Below are positions 21,201-29,522 of a DNA stretch of 64,000 nucleotides, in pieces. Within the stretch, counting starts at the first letter, position 1. Every line of letters starts with the position of its first letter. The position numbers were made by a program, and so were the translations under genes. Below the pieces are notes generated by a model. The model saw only the letters and a list, made by a program, of their open reading frames with translations, was not told the origin of the DNA and did not search any database. Source of the DNA: Strigamia acuminata (lineage: Eukaryota > Arthropoda > Chilopoda > Geophilomorpha > Linotaeniidae); the NCBI GenBank assembly GCA_949358305.1, contig OX442317.1, positions 11,906,186 to 11,970,185 of the forward strand, in the 5' to 3' direction.

Positions 21201-23302
21201 TCCTGGATTCTCTCAACTCGAGCGACGAAGTCCTTAAAGGTTGCGAAAACCTGCGATTTCTGGGCTAATGGTATTATCCAGCAATAGCGTGTCGCGTCGT
21301 CGATGACGGTAAGGACGAAACGCGCTCCTCCAAACGATGGCACAGGGGCGGGCCCCCAAATATCCATGTGGAGAAGGTCCAAAGGCTTCGTAGTCGAGGG
21401 ATTCGGATCAGGCTTATGAGAAGCTTTTGTCGATTTGGCTATTCTGCAGTCGTTGCAGGCCAATTCCCTGCTCACTTCCCCTGGTGACATTCCGTAAACT
21501 TGGTCGTTTGCGGCCAACAGCTTCATTCCATTCGTATGAAGGTGGCCAAGACGGCTATGCCATAAGCCGGTGGCATCCTTGACGGAGGCTGGATTGGCGA
21601 TGACCTTCTTTTTCGGTTGAGACGGGTTGCCGAGGGGAGGAAAGGAATTTGCATTTGGAATTGCAATAGGAATTAGGGCTGGAACGGTTGTCGGGATCGA
21701 CTGCAAAGCACTCGCATAGGAAGGAGGAACGGTCAGGTCATTGTGGATTTGCGTGGGGATAGGAGGAGGTATCGGATTGGTCGGAATAGGAGCTTGTTGG
21801 TTCAGAATTTGCTTCGAAGTCTCAACAATCGGCATTTCTATTCGAAAATCCGTGATCTCTCGCTGTTGGCCCTTTCCCCTTTTCGGTTTGGGGATTTTAA
21901 TGAAATCCTCCTCGGTCGTTACGTACATTTGCACAGGTGGCGATGGAGTCGTCGGTTGTACGGTGGGAGAAACCGTCGTCGCAAATGTCGGTGTAGTACA
22001 CAAACCGTCCACATAATATAACCCGCCCCTCTCCTTTGCACGGATGAGTGGGCTGCGAATGTCCGATTGATAAACATGTATCTCACTGTTGAAAATGTGG
22101 ATGTGATGTCGTGCCTTGTCTATCTTCGAAACCGAAATCAAGTTTGCCTCGAAATTCGGCGCGTAAAGGACATTGGTCAAATTCACGGTGCATCGGGTCT
22201 TATCGATCGCCAGAAGAAGTCGAACTGTTCCTTTGCCCGTGACTTGGGACTTTCCCTGTCCCAACTCGATGTCGAATGGAATGACATCGGTAAACTCAGT
22301 GAAACCTGCACGCACGTGAGAAACGTGATCTGTAGCGCCGCAATCCAGAATCCACTCATTGGATTGCATAAAATGAGCGACTGGACGTTGGATAAGCTGC
22401 GGCGCATTGACGAAAAATGTCCCCTCTCGGTGTGGATGCGAGCTTTCTCGGGGACGCGCGTTGTTGGCCTTCGCGGCAGCGTTCTTGTTGCGCCTGCGAC
22501 TCTTGCTGCGTGACGATCGTTGCTGCAGTGAAGCCGCTGGTTGACCCTGTTGTTGACGGGGCGGACGTGGACATCGGTTCGCGTAATGTCCGAGCTGATC
22601 ACAATTGAAACATTTCACCGTCGAAATATCGCGAGGTCCGGATTTATTTCGGGGTCGGAATTGTCCTTTCATAGACGCGTGAGCTGATGATTGGCTCGTT
22701 CCGAGTAACCCGATGGATTTGAGCCGCATGTGCTCGGAAATCAGCTGCTCGGCGACATCCTTCGGCGTGAATTGGGGATCCGGCCAGTGGTATATGGCAA
22801 ATGTTGCCTGAGCATATTCAGGCGGCAGACACTTCAGATACTGGTACGCGTGGTGAACCGGGCTAATAATCTCGTTGACATCGCTTAGTTGCCGCACGTA
22901 ATTATCGACGCGGGCAATGAAGTCCGGCATATCTTCGCCAGGTTGGAGTTGGAGGCTGAGAAACTCCCAGCGCATCGCCGCTTGACGGGCTCTAGAGCTG
23001 GGCGCGTAGGTTTTCGCCAACTTGTCCCACGCCTCCTTTGGCGTGTTACAGGTTTCCAAAACAGTACGCTTGGCGGGGCTCACATGGATGTAGATGTGCC
23101 CTAACGCTTTATCTTTCTTGATCATGAATCTGTCCAATTCCTTGGGCGTTAACGTGGCAATATGTTCCGCTTCCTTGTCCTCCGTCACGTGCCTCCAGAG
23201 CCCTTCCGATTTCAAAAGAAATTGCATCGACAATCGCCATTGTTCATAATTGTCGACACCGAGAACCGGAATTAAGCTGTTCGAGTTGGCCGCTTTCTGC
23301 AT
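18281..23302 (-). CDS. Element B gag-pol polyprotein, 1673 aa, intact
   Basis: Single frame from ATG at 23302 (MQKAANSNSLIPVLG) to 18281. Gag with UBN2-like region; zinc knuckle from C231 (CFNCDQLGHYANRC); protease with D320-C-G-A-T, Cys where most families have Ser or Thr; integrase HHCC (H...H, CNDC) and catalytic D647, D710, E746; MBD-like module with W1091, REEHLRK, D1109-V-Y-Y and R1121-S; reverse transcriptase with LVAQGF, SLYGLHQSGRQW and YVDD at 1361-1364; RNase H with TDASWAS, TMEAE and DIFTKW near the end. Gag and Pol share one frame with no stop or shift, so Gag:Pol ratio must be set by splicing or processing, as in Drosophila copia. No inactivating change seen. Confidence 0.95.
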   Translation of the reverse strand: MQKAANSNSLIPVLGVDNYEQWRLSMQFLLKSEGLWRHVTEDKEAEHIATLTPKELDRFMIKKDKALGHIYIHVSPAKRTVLETCNTPKEAWDKLAKTYAPSSRARQAAMRWEFLSLQLQPGEDMPDFIARVDNYVRQLSDVNEIISPVHHAYQYLKCLPPEYAQATFAIYHWPDPQFTPKDVAEQLISEHMRLKSIGLLGTSQSSAHASMKGQFRPRNKSGPRDISTVKCFNCDQLGHYANRCPRPPRQQQGQPAASLQQRSSRSKSRRRNKNAAAKANNARPRESSHPHREGTFFVNAPQLIQRPVAHFMQSNEWILDCGATDHVSHVRAGFTEFTDVIPFDIELGQGKSQVTGKGTVRLLLAIDKTRCTVNLTNVLYAPNFEANLISVSKIDKARHHIHIFNSEIHVYQSDIRSPLIRAKERGGLYYVDGLCTTPTFATTVSPTVQPTTPSPPVQMYVTTEEDFIKIPKPKRGKGQQREITDFRIEMPIVETSKQILNQQAPIPTNPIPPPIPTQIHNDLTVPPSYASALQSIPTTVPALIPIAIPNANSFPPLGNPSQPKKKVIANPASVKDATGLWHSRLGHLHTNGMKLLAANDQVYGMSPGEVSRELACNDCRIAKSTKASHKPDPNPSTTKPLDLLHMDIWGPAPVPSFGGARFVLTVIDDATRYCWIIPLAQKSQVFATFKDFVARVERIQDTQIKAIRTDRGGEFMSNEFLRYLQDKGIQGQRTNPSSPQMNGTAERINRTMADNFRAVLSETKLPEALWAELSVTFAYIKNRSPHSRLNNQVPYILWRQRALSLRHLRKVGSKCWVHYTAPGRKKLDPRAWEGYLVGYATGTRGYRIWNPTDNKVYESIHVKIDERQSYRKSIKISTQQPQQSFTGPGQQTVTFDDTLHYHQWPKGSDSEASEHSANDSERVSTASASMHTPLAFPHIHIPPPTTPERALLDLCATLPPGSASLRQSHHISYEEERDTDHDIREMDELSIYPETSEHVDTSAEQSARPSPPTTPRSSAPPSPQRSAAPSLPRETPVPTPRFITTRRQQRVDDQAAQGLQIFDPDPNSPATARHTTHKWRFVGGDGECREWVREEHLRKDQKPGKILIDVYYFPTPKIRLRSYHDIEEYCMLNNIDYDPELFFFGNLEHKLPTLPGVRHAAHLCRTEPASFAEIPKFNDAPKWREAIGEELDMFKEREIYKEVPRPPDTTILGCKWIFKLKTDAAGTVTRYRARLVAQGFYQTLGVDFDEVFSPVVNFILIRLFFCLLVVLRGWQDAHLDVKGAYLYGELKHNVYMRIPAGATCTDPNNVWLLLKSLYGLHQSGRQWFEKLDETLRALGFRRLPACNCVYVFGNTAVMLVYVDDIVVFYASDSVFKQLIRLISSKFDIVNLGPITKLLGVEFIRDAGRTFITQRAYIAKLVKKFGATTNNLVKTPVTPGTTLVRGSTENLDDFPYRSLIGSLLFLASRTRPDILYSVIALAQYNTCYNRTHIRALLQVLQYVANTAELCIELSGCSSSQLSAFTDASWASDPETSLSFGGYIVYVGNVPIGWSCRKQSTVACSTMEAEFIALVECVKEIFWLDSVYTEFPILNRLSRPIVYSDALASIQFTSNDIENAKTKHIRVKFHWLREWFTAGVFDLRKVAGEVNTADIFTKWLSSERLRSLISRIFRV
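19875..20060 (-). other. MBD-like module in element B polyprotein
   Basis: Minus-strand codons for W1091, REEHLRK, DVYYFP (D1109) and RLRS (R1121), then an ELFFFG block. Same spacing as the MBD consensus. Confidence 0.65.
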
Positions 23303-24185
23303 CGTAGATCGATTCGCGAAGAGCGTAACACAACGCGAAAATCACACAGGCTCAGAGAGAGGCACTGAAATGTCGCACGAGATTGGAGCACTTTTCACAA
23401 TTCGGAGCACTTCACTGCACGATTCCCTCGGTGTTCGATGCGAAAAACCACAAATTGGGCAATTCCTTCTGAAGGAATCAAATAACCTCCGGTTGCCAGT
23501 CTGAGAGGGTCCGATCGGCTTCCTGGAGCCGCGGGAAACCTCACTTGTACCGCGACAAGCACAACCGGAGAATACGTGTAAGCGTGATCGGACTCGATCG
23601 AAGAGCAAACACGATTCTAAAGGAACCCCCAAAAGCCTTAAATTTATCTTAAGATTAACAATGGTATTTCGACAGAAGGAGAAATAGGTGAATCGATCGC
23701 GGTTGCGATCCTCGTGCAAATGAAGGCACGGCGCAGTTTTCTCGAAAAACTGGAAAAAACGCAAATTCGGATTGAAAAATCCGAATTTCTTCTCGATAAA
23801 TCGAGGCTCTTCGTCCGGAAAATAATAGATCGACGATACTGTGCATACGCCGGGGTATACACAGCGGAATTCGATCCGTTTCTCGTTGAAAAGTGTCACT
23901 TCGACACTGGCGAAAGGAAAATCGACGAAAAATCTGAAAATATAAAATATTTCTCTCGAAATTCGCGAATCCCGCGTAATTTCGGAGAAAATTAGACAAA
24001 TGTTGATGTGATTGACGACCCTGGTCGTCTGTGAACGTCGGTAGGACGTCGGCGTCGTAGGCGAGACGAAAATCGAGACAAAATGGCCGCCGAAAATCTG
24101 AAAATAAAAATATCGGCGCAAATTCGCGAATTTTGCGAAAAAGCGTCGAAAGATCAGGTAAATAGAACGGTTGTTCACTGAACAA
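23303..24185 (-). other. Element B leader
   Basis: Untranslated 5' leader between primer site and gag ATG. Foldback around ATTCGCGAAT at 24113-24145 near the primer site. No real gene; open frames here overlap the LTR. Confidence 0.6.
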
Positions 24186-24201
24186 CCATCCTCTGCTACC
24201 A
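24186..24201 (-). other. Primer binding site of element B
   Basis: Minus strand TGGTAGCAGAGGATGG, an exact complement of the 3' end of initiator tRNA-Met, 1 nt from the LTR. Confidence 0.93.
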
Positions 24202-24202
24202 A

Positions 24203-24730
24203 TGTAGACAGAGAATGCGCAAAATATCGGTTATCACCGATTGGAAGCGTGTTTGGAGCCGCGCTACACGCGCGGACGGCGGCGATACGATCCGTATCGC
24301 TTGCAAACAAAGTGCGCGACGTAAGGTCGCTTATACGCACTGTGGGCTGCTCTAAAGCAATGAATAGACCCAACACAATGTCAAAAATATATAAAACACT
24401 TTATAAAACGAAATATACATTACAAAACAGGTGGAAAATATCCAAGGAGCTGGAATCAAAGGATCGCGCCATCTTGGATTTTTGGATACCGTGATAAGGG
24501 CACCCTGGTGCCGGAAATTAACATTAGGTGTGAACAAATCATTGAATTGGAGAACAAATCATAGTCTAAAAGGTACAGGAGTATGGAATTACATACGGGA
24601 CAGCGCAAAAAGAATAGTAACATCGAAATCAATCAAATAATGACAAGAATACGCTGTATACCTAAACATAATGGGAAATCTAGGAAATAACGAATATATT
24701 CATCGATACAAATTGGTCTTTTGACCAACA
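24203..24730 (-). repeat. Element B 5' LTR
   Basis: 528 bp, appears identical to 17544-18071. Confidence 0.95.
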
Positions 24731-24735
24731 CCTTC

Positions 24736-25527
24736 ATCACGCAACGCGCCTACATTGCAAAGCTCGTTAAGAAGTTCGAGGTCTCTATCAATCGCCTCGT
24801 GAAGGTCCCCGTCACACCCGGGACAACGCTCGTGAAGGGGTCAATCGAAAATCTACCGGACTTTCCTTACCGATCTCTCATCGGTTCACTTTTATTTCTC
24901 GCGTCGAGAACACGCCCCGACATCTTATTTTCGGTTATTTCGCTAAGCCAATTTAACACCTGTTACGACAAGACGCATATCCGAGCCCTCCTCCAAGTTC
25001 TTCAATATGTGGCCAACACTATCGACTATCGTATCGAGCTTTCGGGCTGTAATTCTAGCCAACTGTGGGCTTTTACGGATGCGTCATGGGCGAGCGAAGC
25101 AGCCACGTCTCTAAGTTTCGGCGGCTATATCAACTTTATCGGAAATGTGCCAATTGGCTGGTCGTGCCGAAAACAGTCAACGGTTGCATGTTCCACCATG
25201 GAAGCAGAATTTATCGCCCTGGTGGAATGTGTGAAGGAATCCTTCTGGCTCGACAACATTTACACCGAATTTCCGATTCTCGACAGGCAATCCCGACCGA
25301 TCATCTATTCCGACGCTCTCGCGGCTATCCAGTTTACTTCGAATGACGTGGAAAATTCAAAGACCAAGCATATCCGCGTCAAATATCATTGGCTACGAGA
25401 GTGGTATACGGCGGGATGTTTCGATCTTCACAAGGTATCCGGTGAACAGAACGTTGCGGACATATTTACCAAATGGCTGAGTTCCGAACGCTTGAAGTCG
25501 TTAATCTCCAAGATATTTCGACTATGA
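24736..25527 (+). pseudogene. Element A gag-pol, last 263 codons (interrupted)
   Basis: Continues A's frame after the second CCTTC (ITQRAYIAKL...). End of RT and full RNase H: TDASWAS, KQSTVACSTMEAEF, YSDALA, TKHIRVKYHWLREW, DIFTKW. Stop TGA at 25525-25527. No internal stop or shift, so B is the only break in A that I see. Confidence 0.92.
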
Positions 25528-25578
25528 TTTCACCGTGACTTTATCGTGACACTCTTTATTTATTATTCCTGATTATGA

Positions 25579-25652
25579 GGATCATCGAGTTCCAGTGGGA
25601 ATATTCGGGCTTCCATAGCGTTCTTCAATAACAGTACCCGGCTCGATGATTC
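25579..25652 (+). other. Element A 3'-UTR hairpin
   Basis: Arms ATCATCGAG (25581-25589) and CTCGATGAT (25642-25650), 52 nt between. CAGTACCCGGC before the second arm is kept in all relatives. Confidence 0.7.
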
Positions 25653-25734
25653 GACTTTATTGTTTTATTTTTCGATCTCATATACACTGTAATTCCAGTA
25701 TCCGTTTATTATTTCCCCTGATCCTATTTCCATC

Positions 25735-25746
25735 GAAAGGGGGAAT
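25735..25746 (+). other. Element A polypurine tract
   Basis: GAAAGGGGGAAT immediately before the 3' LTR. Confidence 0.88.
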
Positions 25747-26330
25747 TGTTGGTCTAAAAGACCATTTTATATGTCGATGAGACATAGAATCTTATTATGT
25801 TACATTCTAATCATTTATTCCGATATTTATTTTATATCAAATCCCAATTGTCCTTATATAATTTGATATAATGATTTAATATTTATTTACATCTCAAATA
25901 GCTTATTTCCAATGTTTACCATTGTATTTGATTTTTAAGCATGGAGTATCATGCTTTATTCAGCCACAATGTTTAATTCCCTTTAATTTTATGTCATGTG
26001 TTCACAATTTCCGACACAAGGTGTCGCAATGTACACTTTTCCACTTGTCAACATGGCGCCCACCTCGATAGCGAGCTGCTCCGCCATTTTTCATTAATTC
26101 TGGACTCAATTGTTAAGTATGTTATTATTAAACCTTATTTTATAGTTTTAACAAGTGTTAAGTCTTGTCTTTTCGGCATATAAGCGCTTTCTGCGCGGCC
26201 ATCGTTCGTTTCCTTGCAAAACGTCGTCGACACGTTCGTGCGGGCAGCACGACGCCATCTTCGTTATAATTTGCTTCCACGTTTCGGTTCACGCCGAATT
26301 TGCGCCGCTCGCCTCTGCTACTAACGTACA
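25747..26330 (+). repeat. Element A 3' LTR
   Basis: 584 bp, one mismatch seen against 11791-12374. Followed by the AGTGG duplication at 26331-26335. Confidence 0.95.
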
Positions 26331-26335
26331 AGTGG

Positions 26336-26466
26336 CTCCGTCAAACCCACGTGAAACGATAGCAGTAGAGCGGAGGAGGCAGGAGCACCGACAAGAGGAA
26401 GAGCGGATCCAGATCGAGCAAGACGATGCTCTGGCCGCCTATGAGCTAGCCTTGGAGGAGGAATAA
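26336..26466 (+). pseudogene. Host gene interrupted by element A, 3' part
   Basis: Continuation of 11478-11790: 43 codons and TAA, in frame once A and one AGTGG are removed (313 + 131 = 444 nt). It encodes a highly charged helix rich in Arg, Gln and Glu (ERRRQEHRQEEERIQIEQ) ending in ALEEE, probably a coiled coil. With the N-terminal membrane segment this suggests a small membrane-anchored protein of unknown role. Confidence 0.7.
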
Positions 26467-26684
26467 GAAGACTATCTGTGGGGGCAGGAACAATAGAAGA
26501 ATAGTATGTGTTTCCAAGTGTAAATCCAAAATACGAGTAGCTTCTGTGTTATGTTTCTCCAGTGTTATAAACGTAAACCTCTGTTTAAATCGTGGATAAC
26601 TAATTGAGATTACAATAAATAAATTATTAAATCGATTTTTTGCATTACTGATTCTTTTACTCCTTAACCTGATGTGCAAGCACG

Positions 26685-26814
26685 TGTCAGAAATAAGACC
26701 AAGTTTAGTCAGACCTTATTAGTCATGTAACTCACATGTCTGTGAATTTTGCAATTCCATTTAAAAGTTCAATTAAATAATAAAACAATAATAAATAGTT
26801 GTAGTAGTTTATTC
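26685..26814 (+). repeat. Dispersed repeat 4, copy b (right flank of the two-gene block)
   Basis: Direct copy of 9851-9977 with few changes. Confidence 0.85.
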
Positions 26815-26819
26815 ATTGC

Positions 26820-27290
26820 AATATTCATTGACATGAAAAAAAGTGTGTTTTTTTTAGACAGATAAGTGAATTACTGTACATAAAAACGTCAATTTTGCAT
26901 ATTTTAAAATGAAGGATGTATAATTTAACATAAAAAATGCATAAATTAACAAAAAAATGCAAAAATTGACACGAAAAATGTATAATTTCACGTGACAAAT
27001 GCATTTTGACTCGCAAAATGCAGTTTTTACACGCAAAATGCCTTTATGACACAAAAATACATTTTTTGACAAAAGGAAAAATCACATTTTCGGCATTGAT
27101 AAATCACTTTTAAGTGTATAATTGTATAACTTTACACTTTTTTCCTTGATATCAATTTTGGCAGGTTAAATATGCATTTGTGCATGTAAAAATGCATTTT
27201 TGCTGTTAATATAAGATTTTTTTTAAAGTAATGCAATTTTGCAGGTTAAAATGTGTTTTTGCAAGTAAAAATGCATTTCTACACCTAAAA
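26820..27290. repeat. Degenerate short tandem repeats
   Basis: Loose iteration of AAAATGCATTTTT-like units of about 20 bp, often as acaAAAATGCA. No gene. Confidence 0.6.
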
Positions 27291-28181
27291 TGAATTGGTG
27301 CTATCGAGCAGACTTTACTTCACTTCACTTCACGCTAGTTTGAAGGCCAGGTGTAATTTGCAGGATAACATGCATACGGTCAACCGGATTGACGTCTTAA
27401 GTCGTCTTTCGATAATTTCATACATTAGAAACGTGCCTTGTAAATAAAAGGATGAATTCAAAGTGGAATAAATTAACTGTAAGAATGAAATTCAAAACTT
27501 TTCTTTGCATTTTCAGATAACAACTAATTCAAATTGCAATCAGTTTTATGAAAGTAGAATTGGGTTTCTAAGTGAAAATCAGAAATCAGAAATAGACGAA
27601 AACAAGTAAATTTCGCCAATTGTCAGACTTCTAACGCCATCAGTTGAGAGCATTTGACACTAGGAGGAAGAAAGTTGTTTCTATCTAAAAATTCTGGACA
27701 AAATTGGATGGAGAAGAGTTTAGAAACGGAAAGACTAAAGTGAAAGACTAAGAATGGGAAGAGAGCTTTTACAAAAGACATTCTTTAGGCTTATGTGCAA
27801 ATTTGTATGTTGAATTATAAATTATATTTGGATTCATTCCAGCAAAATCAGGAGGGGCATTTGGATTTGTTTTTTTTTTGAATAATTAGTGAATCAGAAA
27901 AATAAAAAGTTCTTTAGCAGTGTTAGTCATAAAAGAAAATGTTTATTTTAATCTAAGGAAAGACTAATATATTTTAAATGTTCTTTAAATTATTTTTTAA
28001 GATAAAAAAGCTGACATATTTTAAATGTCGTCATTTCATTCTTTTTAATAATGGAAAGAGTATTACAGTGCAGAATATATTCTGTGGAAAAGTTTTTATG
28101 ATTTCCTTTCTAGTCCCAAGAGAGAACAAATTATGCACATTTCTGCATCCAGCTTAGAAATGCTAATTTCCCTTTTTCAAT
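27291..28181. other. Non-coding stretch
   Basis: AT-rich, no supportable gene, RNA or repeat beyond a short CACTT iteration near 27318. Confidence 0.5.
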
Positions 28182-29087
28182 TTAAGTAGAAAAAGGCTGT
28201 TCCAATTCAATAAGTCCCTTGTCTATTAGCATTTTTCTTCTATTATTTATTTTCTTCAACAACTCCATGTAGATCCAGTCTTGCGCACATTCTTGCAATA
28301 CCAATGTTGCTAGTGGAGAATTTGACAATAAAATATTCTGTTCCAGTTTACTCATTAGTAAGAACAAAAAACAGTAGGGAATTTTACAGCTACGCTTAAC
28401 AAACGGTAACATTCTTGAAAAATCTTTGGAAAGGATAAAAATTTTTTCTTCATTCGAAAATTTGGACCATACGAATTTTATTGCACTTTCGTTTCCGACT
28501 GTTGCAAACAACATCAACAACAGAAACTTGCTCCCCACGTCAACTGCTTCACGTTTGATGACAGCAATCCAAAATGTTATTACTTGTACTTTGATGTTAT
28601 CTGCTTGTATTTCGTTGATGATGGTGGTGAGTGCCTCGGGAACTCGTTGCCATGCAATTTTATCTTGATCTATGATGAAATACTTGAAAGCGATTTTGGA
28701 TCTCGTAATCACTTTTAATTTTTCGTCTGACACCATCAGGCGTGCTGTTTTTTGATAATTTATTTTACCATGTGATGTCCACTCAGCGTATTTGTAGTGG
28801 CACATCATTTCATCCAAATTATTAAATATGTCAGATATATTAATTAGCCATTTGCGTAGTTCTATTCCAGTTAAGTTCACAATTTTAACCAACGATTGTT
28901 TTAAAAATGGAGGCAAAGGTAATTTATCCACGTTTTTAAAAATTATTGTGTCAACATCTTGCCAATTCGCGTTGGTTGCTTTAGTGGCGTTGATAGTGTA
29001 AAAAATATCGTTAGTTTTCCATAAAATTGTGGCAATTTTGATTAATGCCGCACGTTCCAGCAGTGGGACCGAAAGTGTTATTTGCAT
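28182..29087 (-). CDS. Unrecognised alpha-helical protein, 301 aa
   Basis: Single exon, ATG at 29087 to TAA at 28184-28182. I cannot name a family. Composition is that of an intracellular, mostly helical protein: hydrophobic heptads alternate with charged loops, with WK, WQRVPEAL and FWIAVIKRE segments suggesting tandem helical repeats, but no fixed repeat consensus. No signal peptide; the strongest hydrophobic stretch (FLLLMLFATVG, about 194-204) is too short for a clear membrane span. It is head-to-head with the caspase-like gene, the starts 435 bp apart, so they may share a promoter region. Ile, Lys and Asn rich, like its AT-rich surroundings. Confidence 0.6.
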   Translation of the reverse strand: MQITLSVPLLERAALIKIATILWKTNDIFYTINATKATNANWQDVDTIIFKNVDKLPLPPFLKQSLVKIVNLTGIELRKWLINISDIFNNLDEMMCHYKYAEWTSHGKINYQKTARLMVSDEKLKVITRSKIAFKYFIIDQDKIAWQRVPEALTTIINEIQADNIKVQVITFWIAVIKREAVDVGSKFLLLMLFATVGNESAIKFVWSKFSNEEKIFILSKDFSRMLPFVKRSCKIPYCFLFLLMSKLEQNILLSNSPLATLVLQECAQDWIYMELLKKINNRRKMLIDKGLIELEQPFST

Positions 29088-29254
29088 TTTGCGATCGACT
29101 CTGTTTGTAGAAGCTAGAAGAATGTAAAATAGCTAGTTGTCTTTTAAACATCTTATTCAATTTAAAAAATAGGTGAAAAAACGTGTCTTTGAGCATAATT
29201 CAATTGCAATTCCTACTGTTTAATATTTATTGAAAGTTAATTCCTATTTGCTAA

Positions 29255-29415
29255 AATACAATTCAAAATTTTTGACTGTCAATTCAAATTTACAGAAAAT
29301 TAATTTAAATTTACAGAAAATCAATTCAAATTTACAGAAATTCAATTTAAATTTATTGGAATTCAATTTAAATTTATTGGAATTATATTCAAGTTTATTA
29401 AAATTCAATGCAATT
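29255..29415 (+). repeat. Short tandem repeat, about 20-bp unit
   Basis: Seven or so imperfect units of the type CAAATTTACAGAAAATCAATT, drifting to TTAAATTTATTGGAATTCAA. It lies between the two divergent genes. Confidence 0.8.
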
Positions 29416-29522
29416 TTGTTGTTAATAAAAGAACCCAATGTATATAGGATAATAAACATTTTAAAAAACCGTCGACAGCTGATTACTGGTTTTAAAAGCC
29501 TTTTGCCAGCTGGTAACCAAGC

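Larger units (their letters stand above)
17544..24730 (-). mobile_element. Copia element B, complete, nested antisense in A
   Basis: 7187 bp with two 528-bp LTRs that look identical where compared, and target duplication CCTTC (17539-17543, 24731-24735). It has a perfect primer site, one uninterrupted gag-pol and a polypurine tract. All parts of an autonomous element are present. It disrupts A's pol between the RT palm and RNase H. The youngest copia insertion here together with F. Confidence 0.96.
11791..26330 (+). mobile_element. Copia element A (Ty1/copia LTR retrotransposon), interrupted by element B
   Basis: Two 584-bp LTRs, TG...CA ends, 5-bp target duplication AGTGG (11786-11790 and 26331-26335), tRNA-Met primer site, gag-pol and a polypurine tract. 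Without B it is about 7.35 kb. I see one LTR mismatch (G at 11941, A at 25897), so the insertion is young. Its single gag-pol frame is open on both sides of B, so A was probably intact when B landed. Same family as E. Confidence 0.95.

Noticed and set aside
23342-24376. 344-codon frame on the minus strand in the B leader and LTR
   Set aside because: It crosses the LTR/primer-site boundary, has no recognisable domain, and lies in the untranslated leader.
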